From NCBI GenBank assembly GCA_029582265.1, contig CM055817.1:56989750-57053749 (forward strand): 64,000 nt of DNA. The letters run 5' to 3'. The notes beneath the pieces are model-generated. The model did no database searches. It was not told the DNA's origin and worked only from the letters and a program-made list of their open reading frames with translations. This document shows positions 36,001-51,000 of the stretch, in pieces (the stretch's first letter is position 1; the number at the start of each line of letters is the position of its first letter). Position numbers and translations under genes: made by a program. The DNA is from Zoroaster sp. YZ-2022 (Eukaryota; Echinodermata; Asteroidea; Forcipulatida; Zoroasteridae).

Positions 36001-39000
36001 GAAGACATGATTAATGAATAGTCCTAATAAAAGGAGATGAAGACAGGATTAATGAATAGTCCAAATAAAAGGAGATGAAGACAGGATTAATGAATAGTCC
36101 TAATAAAAGGAGATGAAGACAGGATTAATGAATAGTCCTAATAAAAGGAGATGAAGACAGGATTAATGAATAGTCCTAATAAAAGGAGATGAAGACAGGA
36201 TTAATGAATAGTCCAAATAAAAGGAGATGAAGACAGGATTAATGAATAGTCCGAATAAAAGGAGATGAAGACAGGATTAATGAATAGTCCTAACATAAGG
36301 AGATGAAGACAGGATTAACCCTAACTCCCTAGACAACAAAGGCAGTTGGAGGATTTTGAAGGATTTTTATTGTTCAGTAACAATGCTTAGGGAGTTAGGG
36401 TTAATGAATAGTCCTAACATAAGGAGATGAAGACAGGATTAATGAATAGTCCTAATAAAAGGAGATGAAGACAGGATTAATGAATAGTCCAAATAAAAGG
36501 AGATGAAGACAGGATTAATGAATAGTCCGAATAAAAGGAGATGAAGACAGGATTAATGAATAGTCCTAATAAAAGGAGATGAAGACAGGATTAATGAATA
36601 GTCCTAATAAAAGGAGATGAAGACAGGATTAAAGAATAGTCCGAATAAAAGGAGATGAAGACAGGATTAAAGAATAGTCCGAATAAAAGGAGATGAAGAC
36701 AGGATTAATGAATAGTCCTAATAAAAGGAGATGAAGACAGGATTAATGAATAGTCCTAATAAAAGGAGATGAAGACAGGATTAATGAATAGTCCTAATAA
36801 AAGGAGATGAAGACAGGATTAATGAATAGTCCAAATAAAAGGAGATGAAGACAGGATTAATGAATAGTCCTAATAAAAGGAGATGAAGACAGGATTAATG
36901 AATAGTCCTAATAAAAGGAGATGAAGACAGGATTAATGAATAGTCCTAATAAAAGGAGATGAAGACAGGATTAATGAATAGTCCAAATAAAAGGAGATGA
37001 AGACAGGATTAATGAATAGTCCGAATAAAAGGAGATGAAGACAGGATTAATGAATAGTCCTAACATAAGGAGATGAAGACAGGATTAATGAATAGTCCTA
37101 ACATAAGGAGATGAAGACAGGATTAATGAATAGTCCTAATAAAAGGAGATGAAGACAGGATTAATGAATAGTCCTAATAAAAGGAGATGAAGACAGGATT
37201 AATGAATAGTCCTAATAAAAGGAGATGAAGACAGGATTAATGAATAGTCCAAATAAAAGGAGATGAAGACAGGATTAATGAATAGTCCAAATAAAAGGAG
37301 ATGAAGACAGGATTAATGAATAGTCCGAATAAAAGGAGATGAAGACAGGATTAATGAATAGTCCTAATAAAAGGAGATGAAGACAGGATTAATGAATAGT
37401 CCGAATAAAAGGAGATGAAGACAGGATTAATGAATAGTCCTAATAAAAGGAGATGAAGACAGGATTAATGAATAGTCCTAATAAAAGGAGATGAAGACAG
37501 GATTAATGAATAGTCCTAATAAAAGGAGATGAAGACAGGATTAATGAATAGTCCGAATAAAAGGAGATGAAGACAGGATTAATGAATAGTCCTAATAAAA
37601 GGAGATGAAGACAGGATTAATGAATAGTCCAATAACAGGAGATGAAGACAGGATTAATGAATAGTCCTAATAAAAGGAGATGAAGACAGGATTAATGAAT
37701 AGTCCTAATAAAAGGAGATGAAGACAGGATTAATGAATAGTCCTAATAAAAGGAGATGAAGACAGGATTAATGAATAGTCCTAATAAAAGGAGATGAAGA
37801 CAGGATTAAAGAATAGTCCGAATAAAAGGAGATGAAGACAGGATTAAAGAATAGTCCGAATAAAAGGAGATGAAGACAGGATTAAAGAATAGTCCAAATA
37901 AAAGGAGATGAAGACAGGATTAATGAATAGTCCGAATAAAAGGAGATGAAGACAGGATTAATGAATAGTCCGAATAAAAGGAGATGAAGACAGGATTAAT
38001 GAATAGTCCGAATAAAAGGAGATGAAGACATGATTAATGAATAGTCCGAATAAAAGGAGATGAAGACAGGATTAATGAATAGTCCTAATAAAAGGAGATG
38101 AAGACATGATTAATGAATAGTCCGAATAAAAGGAGATGAAGACAGGATTAATGAATAGTCCGAATAAAAGGAGATGAAGACATGATTAATGAATAGTCCT
38201 AATAAAAGGAGATGAAGACAGGATTAATGAATAGTCCAAATAAAAGGAGATGAAGACAGGATTAATGAATAGTCCTAATAAAAGGAGATGAAGACAGGAT
38301 TAATGAATAGTCCTAATAAAAGGAGATGAAGACAGGATTAATGAATAGTCCAAATAAAAGGAGATGAAGACAGGATTAATGAATAGTCCAAATAAAAGGA
38401 GATGAAGACAGGATTAATGAATAGTCCGAATAAAAGGAGATGAAGACATGATTAATGAATAGTCCGAATAAAAGGAGATGAAGACAGGATTAATGAATAG
38501 TCCGAATAAAAGGAGATGAAGACAGGATTAATGAATAGTCCGAATAAAAGGAGATGAAGACAGGATTAATGAATAGTCCTAATAAAAGGAGATGAAGACA
38601 GGATTAATGAATAGTCCTAATAAAAGGAGATGAAGACAGGATTAATGAATAGTCCTAATAAAAGGAGATGAAGACAGGATTAATGAATAGTCCTAACATA
38701 AGGAGATGAAGACAGGATTAATGAATAGTCCGAATAAAAGGAGATGAAGACAGGATTAATGAATAGTCCTAACATAAGGAGATGAAGACAGGATTAATGA
38801 ATAGTCCTAATAAAAGGAGATGAAGACAGGATTAATGAATAGTCCTAATAAAAGGAGATGAAGACAGGATTAATGAATAGTCCTAATAAAAGGAGATGAA
38901 GACAGGATTAATGAATAGTCCGAATAAAAGGAGATGAAGACAGGATTAATGAATAGTCCTAATAAAAGGAGATGAAGACAGGATTAATGAATAGTCCTAA

Positions 39001-42000
39001 TAAAAGGTGATGAAGACAGGATTAATGAATAGTCCTAACATAAGGAGATGAAGACAGGATTAATGAATAGTCCTAATAAAAGGAGATGAAGACAGGATTA
39101 ATGAATAGTCCGAATAAAAGGAGATGAAGACAGGATTAATGAATAGTCCTAACATAAGGAGATGAAGACAGGATTAATGAATAGTCCTAATAAAAGGGGA
39201 TGAAGACAGGATTAATGAATAGTCCTAATAAAAGGAGATGAAGACAGGATTAATGAATAGTCCGAATAAAAGGAGATGAAGACAGGATTAATGAATAGTC
39301 CTAACATAAGGAGATGAAGACAGGATTAATGAATAGTCCGAATAAAAGGAGATGAAGACAGGATTAATGAATAGTCCTAACATAAGGAGATGAAGACAGG
39401 ATTAATGAATAGTCCTAATAAAAGGAGATGAAGACAGGATTAATGAATAGTCCTAATAAAAGGAGATGAAGACAGGATTAATGAATAGTCCTAATAAAAG
39501 GAGATGAAGACAGGATTAATGAATAGTCCGAATAAAAGGAGATGAAGACAGGATTAATGAATAGTCCTAATAAAAGGAGATGAAGACAGGATTAATGAAT
39601 AGTCCTAATAAAAGGAGATGAAGACAGGATTAATGAATAGTCCTAATAAAAGGAGATGAAGACAGGATTAATGAATAGTCCAAATAAAAGGAGATGAAGA
39701 CAGGATTAATGAATAGTCCGAATAAAAGGAGATGAAGACAGGATTAATGAATAGTCCGAATAAAAGGAGATGAAGACAGGATTAATGAATAGTCCGAATA
39801 AAAGGAGATGAAGACATGATTAATGAATAGTCCGAATAAAAGGAGATGAAGACAGGATTAATGAATAGTCCTAATAAAAGGAGATGAAGACAGGATTAAT
39901 GAATAGTCCGAATAAAAGGAGATGAAGACAGGATTAAAGAAGTCCGAATAAAAGGAGATGAAGACAGGATTAATGAATAGTCCTAACATAAGGAGATGAA
40001 GACAGGATTAATGAATAGTCCGAATAAAAGGAGATGAAGACAGGATTAATGAATAGTCCTAATAAAAGGAGATGAAGACAGGATTAATGAATAGTCCTAA
40101 CATAAGGAGATGAAGACAGGATTAATGAATAGTCCTAATAAAAGGAGATGAAGACAGGATTAAAGAATAGTCCGAATAAAAGGAGATGAAGACAGGATTA
40201 ATGAATAGTCCTAATAAAAGGAGATGAAGACAGGATTAATGAATAGTCCTAACATAAGGAGATGAAGACAGGATTAATGAATAGTCCAAATAAAAGGAGA
40301 TGAAGACAGGATTAAAGAATAGTCCTAATAAAAGGAGATGAAGACAGGATTAATGAATAGTCCGAATAAAAGGAGATGAAGACATGATTAATGAATAGTC
40401 CTAACATAAGGAGATGAAGACAGGATTAATGAATAGTCCGAATAAAAGGAGATGAAGACAGGATTAATGAATAGTCCGAATAAAAGGAGATGAAGACAGG
40501 ATTAATGAATAGTCCGAATAAAAGGAGATGAAGACAGGATTAATGAATAGTCCTAATAAAAGGAGATGAAGACAGGATTAATGAATAGTCCAAATAAAAG
40601 GAGATGAAGACAGGATTAATGAATAGTCCAAATAAAAGGAGATGAAGACAGGATTAATGAATAGTCCGAATAAAAGGAGATGAAGACAGGATTAATGAAT
40701 AGTCCGAATAAAAGGAGATGAAGACAGGATTAATGAATAGTCCTAATAAAAGGAGATGAAGACAGGATTAATGAATAGTCCGAATAAAAGGAGATGAAGA
40801 CAGGATTAATGAATAGTCCTAATAAAAGGAGATGAAGACAGGATTAATGAATAGTCCGAATAAAAGGAGATGAAGACAGGATTAATGAATAGTCCGAATA
40901 AAAGGAGATGAAGACAGGATTAATGAATAGTCCTAATAAAAGGAGATGAAGACAGGATTAATGAATAGTCCTAATAAAAGGAGATGAAGACAGGATTAAT
41001 GAATAGTCCTAATAAAAGGAGATGAAGACAGGATTAATGAATAGTCCTAATAAAAGGAGATGAAGACAGGATTAAAGAATAGTCCGAATAAAAGGAGATG
41101 AAGACAGGATTAAAGAATAGTCCTAATAAAAGGAGATGAAGACAGGATTAAAGAATAGTCCGAATAAAAGGAGATGAAGACAGGATTAATGAATAGTCCG
41201 AATAAAAGGAGATGAAGACAGGATTAATGAATAGTCCTAATAAAAGGAGATGAAGACAGGATTAATGAATAGTCCGAATAAAAGGAGATGAAGACAGGAT
41301 TAATGAATAGTCCTAATAAAAGGAGATGAAGACAGGATTAATGAATAGTCCTAATAAAAGGAGATGAAGACAGGATTAATGAATAGTCCTAATAAAAGGA
41401 GATGAAGACAGGATTAATGAATAGTCCTAATAAAAGGAGATGAAGACAGGATTAATGAATAGTCCGAATAAAAGGAGATGAAGACAGGATTAATGAATAG
41501 TCCGAATAAAAGGCGATGAAGACAGGATTAATGAATAGTCCGAATAAAAGGAGATGAAGACAGGATTAATGAATAGTCCGAATAAAAGGAGATGAAGACA
41601 TGATTAATGAATAGTCCGAATAAAAGGAGATGAAGACAGGATTAATGAATAGTCCGAATAAAAGGAGATGAAGACATGATTAATGAATAGTCCTAATAAA
41701 AGGAGATGAAGACAGGATTAATGAATAGTCCTAATAAAAGGAGATGAAGACAGGATTAATGAATAGTCCAATAAAAGGAGATGAAGACAGGATTAATGAA
41801 TAGTCCTAATAAAAGGAGATGAAGACAGGATTAATGAATAGTCCGAATAAAAAGGAGAGATAGTCCTAATAAAGGAGATGAAGACAGGATTAATGAATAG
41901 TCCAAATAAAAGGAGATGAAGACAGGATTAATGAATAGTCCTAATAAAAGGAGATGAAGACAGGATTAATGAATAGTCCTAATAAAAGGAGATGAAGACA

Positions 42001-45000
42001 GGATTAATGAATAGTCCAAATAAAAGGAGATGAAGACAGGATTAATGAATAGTCCAAATAAAAGGAGATGAAGACAGGATTAATGAATAGTCCGAATAAA
42101 AGGAGATGAAGACATAATTAATGAATAGTCCAAATAAAAGGAGATGAAGACAGGATTAATGAATAGTCCGAATAAAAGGAGATGAAGACAGGATTAATGA
42201 ATAGTCCTAACATAAGGAGATGAAGACAGGATTAATGAATAGTCCTAATAAAAGGAGATGAAGACAGGATTAATGAATAGTCCTAATAAAAGGAGATGAA
42301 GACAGGATTAATGAATAGTCCGAATAAAAGGAGATGAAGACAGGATTAATGAATAGTCCGAATAAAAGGAGATGAAGACAGGATTAATGAATAGTCCTAA
42401 CATAAGGAGATGAAGACAGGATTAATGAATAGTCCGAATAAAAGGAGATGAAGACAGGATTAATGAATAGTCCTAACATAAGGAGATGAAGACAGGATTA
42501 ATGAATAGTCCTAATAAAAGGAGATGAAGACAGGATTAATGAATAGTCCTAATAAAAGGAGATGAAGACAGGATTAATGAATAGTCCTAATAAAAGGAGA
42601 TGAAGACAGGATTAATGAATAGTCCGAATAAAAGGAGATGAAGACAGGATTAATGAATAGTCCTAATAAAAGGAGATGAAGACAGGATTAATGAATAGTC
42701 CTAATAAAAGGAGATGAAGACAGGATTAATGAATAGTCCGAATAAAAGGAGATGAAGACAGGATTAACCCTAACTCCCTAGGCCCATTTGCTTAGACATA
42801 ACCTGAATCCTCCAAAATCCTTCAATTCTACAGTGTTAAAACCTCATATGACCTGAATCCTTCAAAATCCTCCAGCTTTTGGTACTTTGTGCCACTTGCC
42901 TGAATCCTCCAAAATCCTCCAGTGACAGGTTTAGGTAATGGAATTTTTGGGTATGGTGCTGGTGGAAGAAATTATTTTTACTGGATGTTTATGTTTTGGA
43001 GGCCACTCCCAACCACTAAATCTAACCCTTGACCCTTTAACCACTGTAAATATATGCATATGAAAACATATAATACCAGTGTTTTCCCTATATGTTTATA
43101 TTACTGGAGGGACTGCCTATTATGTGGTGTGTACAATACTTAGCTGCTGGGGGGACTGCCTATATGTGTTGTGTACAATACTCAGTTGCTGGGGGTGGAC
43201 TGCCTATATGTGTACAATACTTAGTTGCTGGGGGGACTGCCTATGTGTGTTGTGTACAACACTTAGTTGCTGGAGGGACTGCCTATACATTTATGTGTTG
43301 TGTACAATACTTATGCTGGGGAGACTGCCTATATGTGTTGTGTACAATACGTATGCTGGAGGGACTGCCTATAGTGTTGTGTACAACACTTAGTTGCTGG
43401 AGGGACAATACTTAAATACTGGGGGGTGGGACTGCCTATATGTATTGTGCAATACTTAATTGCTGGGGGGGGGAGGTCTGCCTATGTGTTGTTTACAACA
43501 ATATTTTTTGGTGGACTCAGATGTACATTTACCATCATTGCCATGAAGGTCTTTTCATGTGGTAGTTTTCCCATCATCACTGTCCTTTTATTTATTTATT
43601 TCATCTTTTCTTTTCTTTTCAGTATGAAACAATTTTCTTTTCTTTGGTTTCCTTTGGTTATTCATCATGATACTTTTTGTTAGTTAACTTTTCTTTGTCC
43701 GTTGACTTTTGTTGGGATAGTGTGGTAATTTTCCATCATCACTGTCCTTTTATTTATTTATTTCATCTTTTCTTTTCTTTTCAGTATGAAACAATTTTTT
43801 CTTTTTTCTTGGCTTCCTTTGGTTATTCATCATGATACCTTTTTGTTATTTAACTTTTCTTTTTCGTTGACTTATTTTGGGATAGTTTGGTAGTTTTCCA
43901 TCATTACTGTCCCTTTTTGTTTTTTTCTTTCGGTATGGACAAATTTTCATGTTGGTTACTTCTTTTCTTTGACTTCTTTTGGTTTTCTTTATTTCTTTAA
44001 AATTTGTTAACTTTTCCCTGGCTTTTTCTAATCCTCCCTTCTCCTCTGCTTATTTTCCTTCCTCTGCTTCTTCTGTGTCTCCTCTTTCTCTGTCTGCTTC
44101 TTTTGCATCTTCTTCCTCTTTCTGCTTCTGCTTCTGCTTCTTTCGGGCTGTTTGGGAACTGATGTGGTGGTATCTGCTGTCGAGGTGTCGCTGGTTGTGT
44201 CCTGTCTCCTTGCAACTTCATGGAACTTTATAAAGCATCGTCCAGGACACAGGTTGATCATACAGACCTGGCATCCATGCCTGGTAGTTTTTATGCGGCC
44301 TGACTTAGTGACACCCTCATGGTGAAGACACCATCTGCATCGCTTCGTAAACACCCGCACCTTTGTGGAGGAGTGACCGGTGATGTTATGGCTGGGAATG
44401 GATCTGGATGATTTGTTTTGTGGATAGGTGGAGCTGCCAGCGTATCCATCAATTAACTCTGTACCGAAAGACAACACAAACTGGCTGTGGGTGAGTATGT
44501 TTGACGATGGGACATCGCTGACATCGCTGTCTTCTGTTGGAGCGGCATCGCAGTGGTGTTGCATGTATGCAATGTATCCGTTGACTCGAGCAATGTCCAC
44601 CAAGAAATACAAAATCTTTTTCCACCAAAACTGTGCTTTCCTGGAACAGGTATGATAGGCACGGAGTTGATCACCCTGTCCACGCCGCCCATGAACTTTG
44701 TATAATCACACACCTGTGGAGGGCAGGAATGACTTGAGATACTCGGCGGCCGGTGTCATCATCGGAATTTTCTTGTGACATTGTGTACGTAAGGGTCCTC
44801 CAACCTGGATGGGCAGTAGACAATGTAAGCATTATCCGGCTGTCTTTCCATGCAGTGACAACAATTTGGCCACTTTGTCGGTTATAAAATGTTCTCGTGG
44901 AACTCGGTTCATCTTTTTGCACGATCCCTACTGGGGTTCTTAGCGGTATTCAGGAGTTCACGAGGGAGACCTCTGCTGGTGCTCTTCACGGCGCCCGGTG

Positions 45001-48000
45001 AGATAGGTTTTCTTTGAGAGCAACATATTTGCAAGTCTCACTGACGATACAGCTTGTCTGTATATATGTTGTGATAGCGTCCCAGATGGTGTCTTGCTAC
45101 GTTTTACGCAATTGTTGTAATTTTCGTAGGTTTCTTGCTCCAGGATGTACCATAAAGTTAAGTATAGCTCCGTGGTTGATTCGGCTAGGACATATATCTT
45201 AAAACCAGTTCGAATGGGTTTAAGGGGCATGAAGAATTTCTTAACACTGGATTTGAAGCCCTATATTTTATCATGGCTTCATCAATAGTAAGTTCTCTGA
45301 GGGGTTGTATCGATGAAGGCAGCTCTGTCTTACTTTATCCCACACGGTTCAAGTGGATAAAGGGATGTTTCATTTGAATCTGTACTGATGGGACTTGTCG
45401 CTGATGAAAGAAGGGTCATTGTCAGGATCATTGCAAGCCAGGTAAGTATTTAGGACGCCAAACCGGTTTCGTGACATTGTAGATGATATCATACTATTTC
45501 AAGTGCTGGATGGGTTGACCAGTAGTTTCTGTAGTTGGCCATCTTATTCAACCCCATGAGAACATGTATTCCAAACCAGGCCCTGACCTCATGGATTGTA
45601 GTCATCTTTACACTGGCCTCCCTCAACTTCATGTTAGTCCACTTGACAATGGAAAGCATGAGGGACATCGGGAAAAAATGAAGGAAATATTGGAGGGCAG
45701 AATTATATCGCTCAAAAGTAGGGCCAGATGGTTTCTTTCCTTTGAAGGGTCTCACCAACACATCTTCCAAAGACCGTGTCCATCCAAGTTCATCTGGTGG
45801 GAAATTTGGCTGATAAACAGATGGAGGGTCTGGGTCATTATATGATTCTGGATCCAAGAGTCTCTTTCTTCTCTTCTTCCTCTCTTTGGGAGCCAGTGGT
45901 GGTCTTTTTTCTCTTTTGTGTTGGTGTTGGTTAGGGAATGTCACTGTCATCATCTTCCTCCTCGTCTTCCTCCTCATCTCCATCCTCTCCATCCTCATCA
46001 TCACCATCCTTCTCATCATCACCATCCTCCCTCGTCACCACCACCATCGCTGTCACTGTCTTCACTCCCACTACACTCTGCTGATGGGTCCGTCTCTTCT
46101 GAGTGGGGACTGCATATTGGGTCTTCTTCCATTATCTCTGATACTACTCTGCTTACAAACTCATCACAATGCTCTATACTCCTTTCCCATTCTAATTCCA
46201 GCATCCTTGGCACTCAGTCGAACTGCCTGTCGGAGTTCTTCTTTTGCCTTAACCTGGCGGCGCTGAAAGGCAGCATCTTTGGTCTTACTTAGGGGGGCCT
46301 TTCCCTTGCTTTTCCTTGGTTTCTGTCCATCCTTTCCATTCTCTCTCTGCTTTATGACTGATTTTCTTTGTTGAGTTTTACCCATCATTTTATGTTTGAA
46401 TAAAACTGACTCTTCTTTGGACATGGAGTGCTGTAGTTTTCTCACCTCATGTGAAGACATCTTCACTGCATGGCTAGTCAACAGTATACTGAGGATGAGT
46501 AGCAATCTGCACTCAAAAAGCTACTATGGTATTACATAAGCATGCATTGTTATTAAAATCAACTGAGCTTTCCATGGGCTTTCCATGGGCTTTCCATGGG
46601 CTTGGTATTCATTGACATGGTAACTTATTTGAATTTAGCTTTATTATTATATAACTGTTTCTTTATACCTTTACAAAAGTACCCTCAAATAAATGGAAGT
46701 GGCTGCACAGTAAACAAAGGACCATTGCTATTGATATGCAGATTATATGTGATCTTTGGGTGCAGCATGCACAAGCCACTACTATTACAAAACATACTAT
46801 GTACCACAGGTGTTTATAATCTGTCATGTTTATGGCCCAGAGCCTGGGACCTTCCCTTCATGCACAGAGCAAGTGTCCACTGACCCAAGCATGAACTTTG
46901 CAATACCTACACATAATTAAACCTATACATGTACACTGTATGTATATGGGTTCTAGTTACCATTTATAGAATAGAATACATGTATGCACACACATGTGTG
47001 GGCATATAGTAAACAAAAGACGACTACCATTGATATGCAGATAATAAAGCGCGCCACTACCATAACAATACAGAATACAGACTATGTATGCACAGAGCCC
47101 ACAGTGACTGCCCCTGCATGGAGCAATGAACACTGTCCACTGACCCATTTATAGAATAGACTACATGTATATGCACACACGTGTGGGCATATAATAAACA
47201 AAAGATGCCACTAGCACCATTGATATGCAAGCCACTACTATAACAATACAGAATACATACTATGAATGCACAGGTGTTTATAATCTGTCATCTCTACATG
47301 GCCTCGGCCACAGGGACTGTCCCTGCATGGGCAATGAACAGTGTCCACTGATTCACGTATGTACCTTGCAATACGTAAAATAAACATGTACATGTATGTG
47401 CATATATATACTAAAATAAGCAATAATCTCAATCCTCCAGAATCCTTTTATGGAATGACCAGCATGTAACCTCAATCCTCCATTATCCACCAAGCAAATA
47501 ATCACAACTGCCCTGAATCCTTCAAAATCATTCACCGCTGCAAAGTTCACATAACCTCAATCCTCCATTTTCATCCAGGATAAAAAAATAGCCTGATAAC
47601 CTCAATCCTCCAGAATCCACCCAGCAAATAATCACAACCGCCCTGAATCCTTCAAAATCATTCACCGCTGCAAAGTTCACATAACCTCAATCCTCCATTT
47701 TCATCCAGTGTCAAAAATAGCCTGATAACCTCAATCCTCCAGAATCCACCAAGCAAATAATCACAACCGCCCTGAATCCTTCAAAATCATTCACCGCTGC
47801 AAAGTCCACATAACCTCAATCCTTCAAAATCCTTCACTTTGGCAAAGAGGATTTTGAAGGATTTGGGATGGTTAGGGTTAATGAATAGTCCAAATAAAAG
47901 GAGATGAAGACAGGATTAATGAATAGTCCGAATAAAAGGAGATGAAGACAGGATTAATGAATAGTCCGAATAAAAGGAGATGAAGACAGGATTAATGAAT

Positions 48001-51000
48001 AGTCCGAATAAAAGGAGATGAAGACATGATTAATGAATAGTCCGAATAAAAGGAGATGAAGACAGGATTAATGAATAGTCCTAATAAAAGGAGATGAAGA
48101 CAGGATTAATGAATAGTCCGAATAAAAGGAGATGAAGACAGGATTAAAGAATAGTCCGAATAAAAGGAGATGAAGACAGGATTAATGAATAGTCCTAACA
48201 TAAGGAGATGAAGACAGGGTTAATGAATAGTCCGAATAAAAGGAGATGAAGACAGGATTAATGAATAGTCCTAATAAAAGGAGATGAAGACAGGATTAAT
48301 GAATAGTCCTAACATAAGGAGATAAGACAGGATTAATGAATAGTCCTAATAAAAGGAGATGAAGACAGGATTAAAGAATAGTCCGAATAAAAGGAGATCA
48401 AGACAGGATTAATGAATAGTCCTAATAAAAGGAGATGAAGACAGGATTAATGAATAGTCCGAATAAAAGGAGATGAAGACAGGATTAATGAATAGTCCTA
48501 ATAAAAGGAGATGAAGACAGGATTAATGAATAGTCCTAACATAAGGAGATGAAGACAGGATTAATGAATAGTCCGAATAAAAGGAGATGAAGACAGGATT
48601 AATGAATAGTCCTAATAAAAGGAGATGAAGACAGGATTAATGAATAGTCCGAATAAAAGGAGATGAAGACAGGATTAATGAATAGTCCTAATAAAAGGAG
48701 ATGAAGACAGGATTAATGAATAGTCCGAATAAAAGGAGATGAAGACATGATTAATGAATAGTCCGAATAAAAGGAGATGAAGACATGATTAATGAATAGT
48801 CCTAATAAAAGGAGATGAAGACAGGATTAATGAATAGTCCTAATAAAAGGAGATGAAGACAGGATTAAAGAATAGTCCGAATAAAAGGAGATGAAGACAG
48901 GATTAATGAATAGTCCTAATAAAAGGAGATGAAGACAGGATTAATGAATAGTCCTAATAAAAGGAGATGAAGACAGGATTAATGAATAGTCCTAACATAA
49001 GGAGATGAAGACAGGATTAATGAATAGTCCGAATAAAAGGAGATGAAGACAGGATTAATGAATAGTCCTAATAAAAGGAGATGAAGACAGGATTAATGAA
49101 TAGTCCTAATAAAAGGAGATGAAGACAGGATTAATGAATAGTCCGAATAAAAGGAGATGAAGACAGGATTAATGAATAGTCCTAATAAAAGGAGATGAAG
49201 ACAGGATTAATGAATAGTCCTAATAAAAGGAGATGAAGACAGGATTAATGAATAGTCCTAATAAAAGGAGATGAAGACAGGATTAATGAATAGTCCTAAT
49301 AAAAGGAGATGAAGACAGGATTAATGAATAGTCCTAATAAAGGAGATGAAGACAGGATTAATGAATAGTCCGAATAAAAGGAGATGAAGACAGGATTAAT
49401 GAATAGTCCTAATAAAAGGAGATGAAGACAGGATTAATGAATAGTCCGAATAAAAGGAGATGAAGACATGATTAATGAATAGTCCGAATAAAAGGAGATG
49501 AAGACATGATTAATGAATAGTCCTAATAAAAGGAGATGAAGACAGGATTAATGAATAGTCCTAATAAAAGGAGATGAAGACAGGATTAATGAATAGTCCG
49601 AATAAAAGGAGATGAAGACATGATTAATGAATAGTCCGAATAAAAGGAGATGAAGACAGGATTAATGAATAGTCCTAATAAAAGGAGATGAAGACAGGAT
49701 TAATGAATAGTCCGAATAAAAGGAGATGAAGACAGGATTAATGAATAGTCCTAATAAAAGGAGATGAAGACAGGATTAATGAATAGTCCTAATAAAAGGA
49801 GATGAAGACAGGATTAATGAATAGTCCTAATAAAAGGAGATGAAGACAGGATTAATGAATAGTCCGAATAAAAGGAGATGAAGACATGATTAATGAATAG
49901 TCCGAATAAGAGATGAAGACAGGATTAATGAATAGTCCTAATAAAAGGAGATGAAGACATGATTAATGAATAGTCCTAATAAAAGGAGATGAAGACAGGA
50001 TTAATGAATAGTCCTAATAAAAGGAGATGAAGACAGGATTAATGAATAGTCCGAATAAAAGGAGATGAAGACAGGATTAATGAATAGTCCGAATAAAAGG
50101 AGATGAAGACAGGATTAATGAATAGTCCTAATAAAAGGAGATGAAGACAGGATTAATGAATAGTCCGAATAAAAGGAGATGAAGACAGGATTAATGAATA
50201 GTCCGAATAAAAGGAGATGAAGACAGGATTAATGAATAGTCCTAACATAAGGAGATGAAGACAGGATTAATGAATAGTCCGAATAAAAGGAGATGAAGAC
50301 AGGATTAATGAATAGTCCTAATAAAAGGAGATGAAGACAGGATTAATGAATATTCCTAATAAAAGGAGATGAAGACAGGATTAATGAATAGTCCGAATAA
50401 AAGGAGATGAAGACAGGATTAATGAATAGTCCGAATAAAAGGAGATGAAGACAGGATTAATGAATAGTCCGAATAAAAGGAGATGAAGACAGGATTAATG
50501 AATAGTCCGAATAAAAGGAGATGAAGACAGGATTAATGAATAGTCCTAATAAAAGGAGATGAAGACAGGATTAAAGAATAGTCCGAATAAAAGGAGATGA
50601 AGACAGGATTAAAGAATAGTCCGAATAAAAGGAGATGAAGACAGGATTAAAGAATAGTCCAAATAAAAGGAGATGAAGACAGGATTAATGAATAGTCCGA
50701 ATAAAAGGAGATGAAGACAGGATTAATGAATAGTCCTAATAAAATGAGATGAAGACAGGATTAATGAATAGTCCTAATAAAAGGAGATGAAGACAGGATT
50801 AATGAATAGTCCGAATAAAAGGAGATGAAGACAGGATTAATGAATAGTCCAAATAAAAGGAGATGAAGACAGGATTAATGAATAGTCCTAATAAAAGGAG
50901 ATGAAGACAGGATTAAAGAATAGTCCTAATAAAAGGAGATGAAGACAGGATTAATGAATAGTCCTAATAAAAGGAGATGAAGACAGGATTAATGAATAGT

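Larger units (their letters stand above)
42764..47881. mobile_element. piggyBac transposon, 5.1 kb, transposase decayed
   Basis: It is inserted exactly at the TTAA of one 38-bp unit; the unit resumes after the right TTAA. The left end is CCCTAACTCCCTAGGCCC and the right end is GGATGGTTAGGG. Subterminal regions repeat the motif AATCCTYCAAAATCC (42795-42925 and 47430-47870). A piggyBac-type transposase pseudogene lies on the minus strand at about 44028-46460, with extra minisatellites on either side. Small relatives are at 1682-1951, 63674-63934 and 36315-36404. Confidence 0.93.

Noticed and set aside
43079..43683. Cys/Gly-rich frames in the left half of the piggyBac element
   Set aside because: They come from a roughly 43-bp minisatellite with indels, with no consistent frame.
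46957..47550. Several minus-strand frames in the right half of the piggyBac element
   Set aside because: They overlap diverged noncoding repeats and have no similarity to known proteins.
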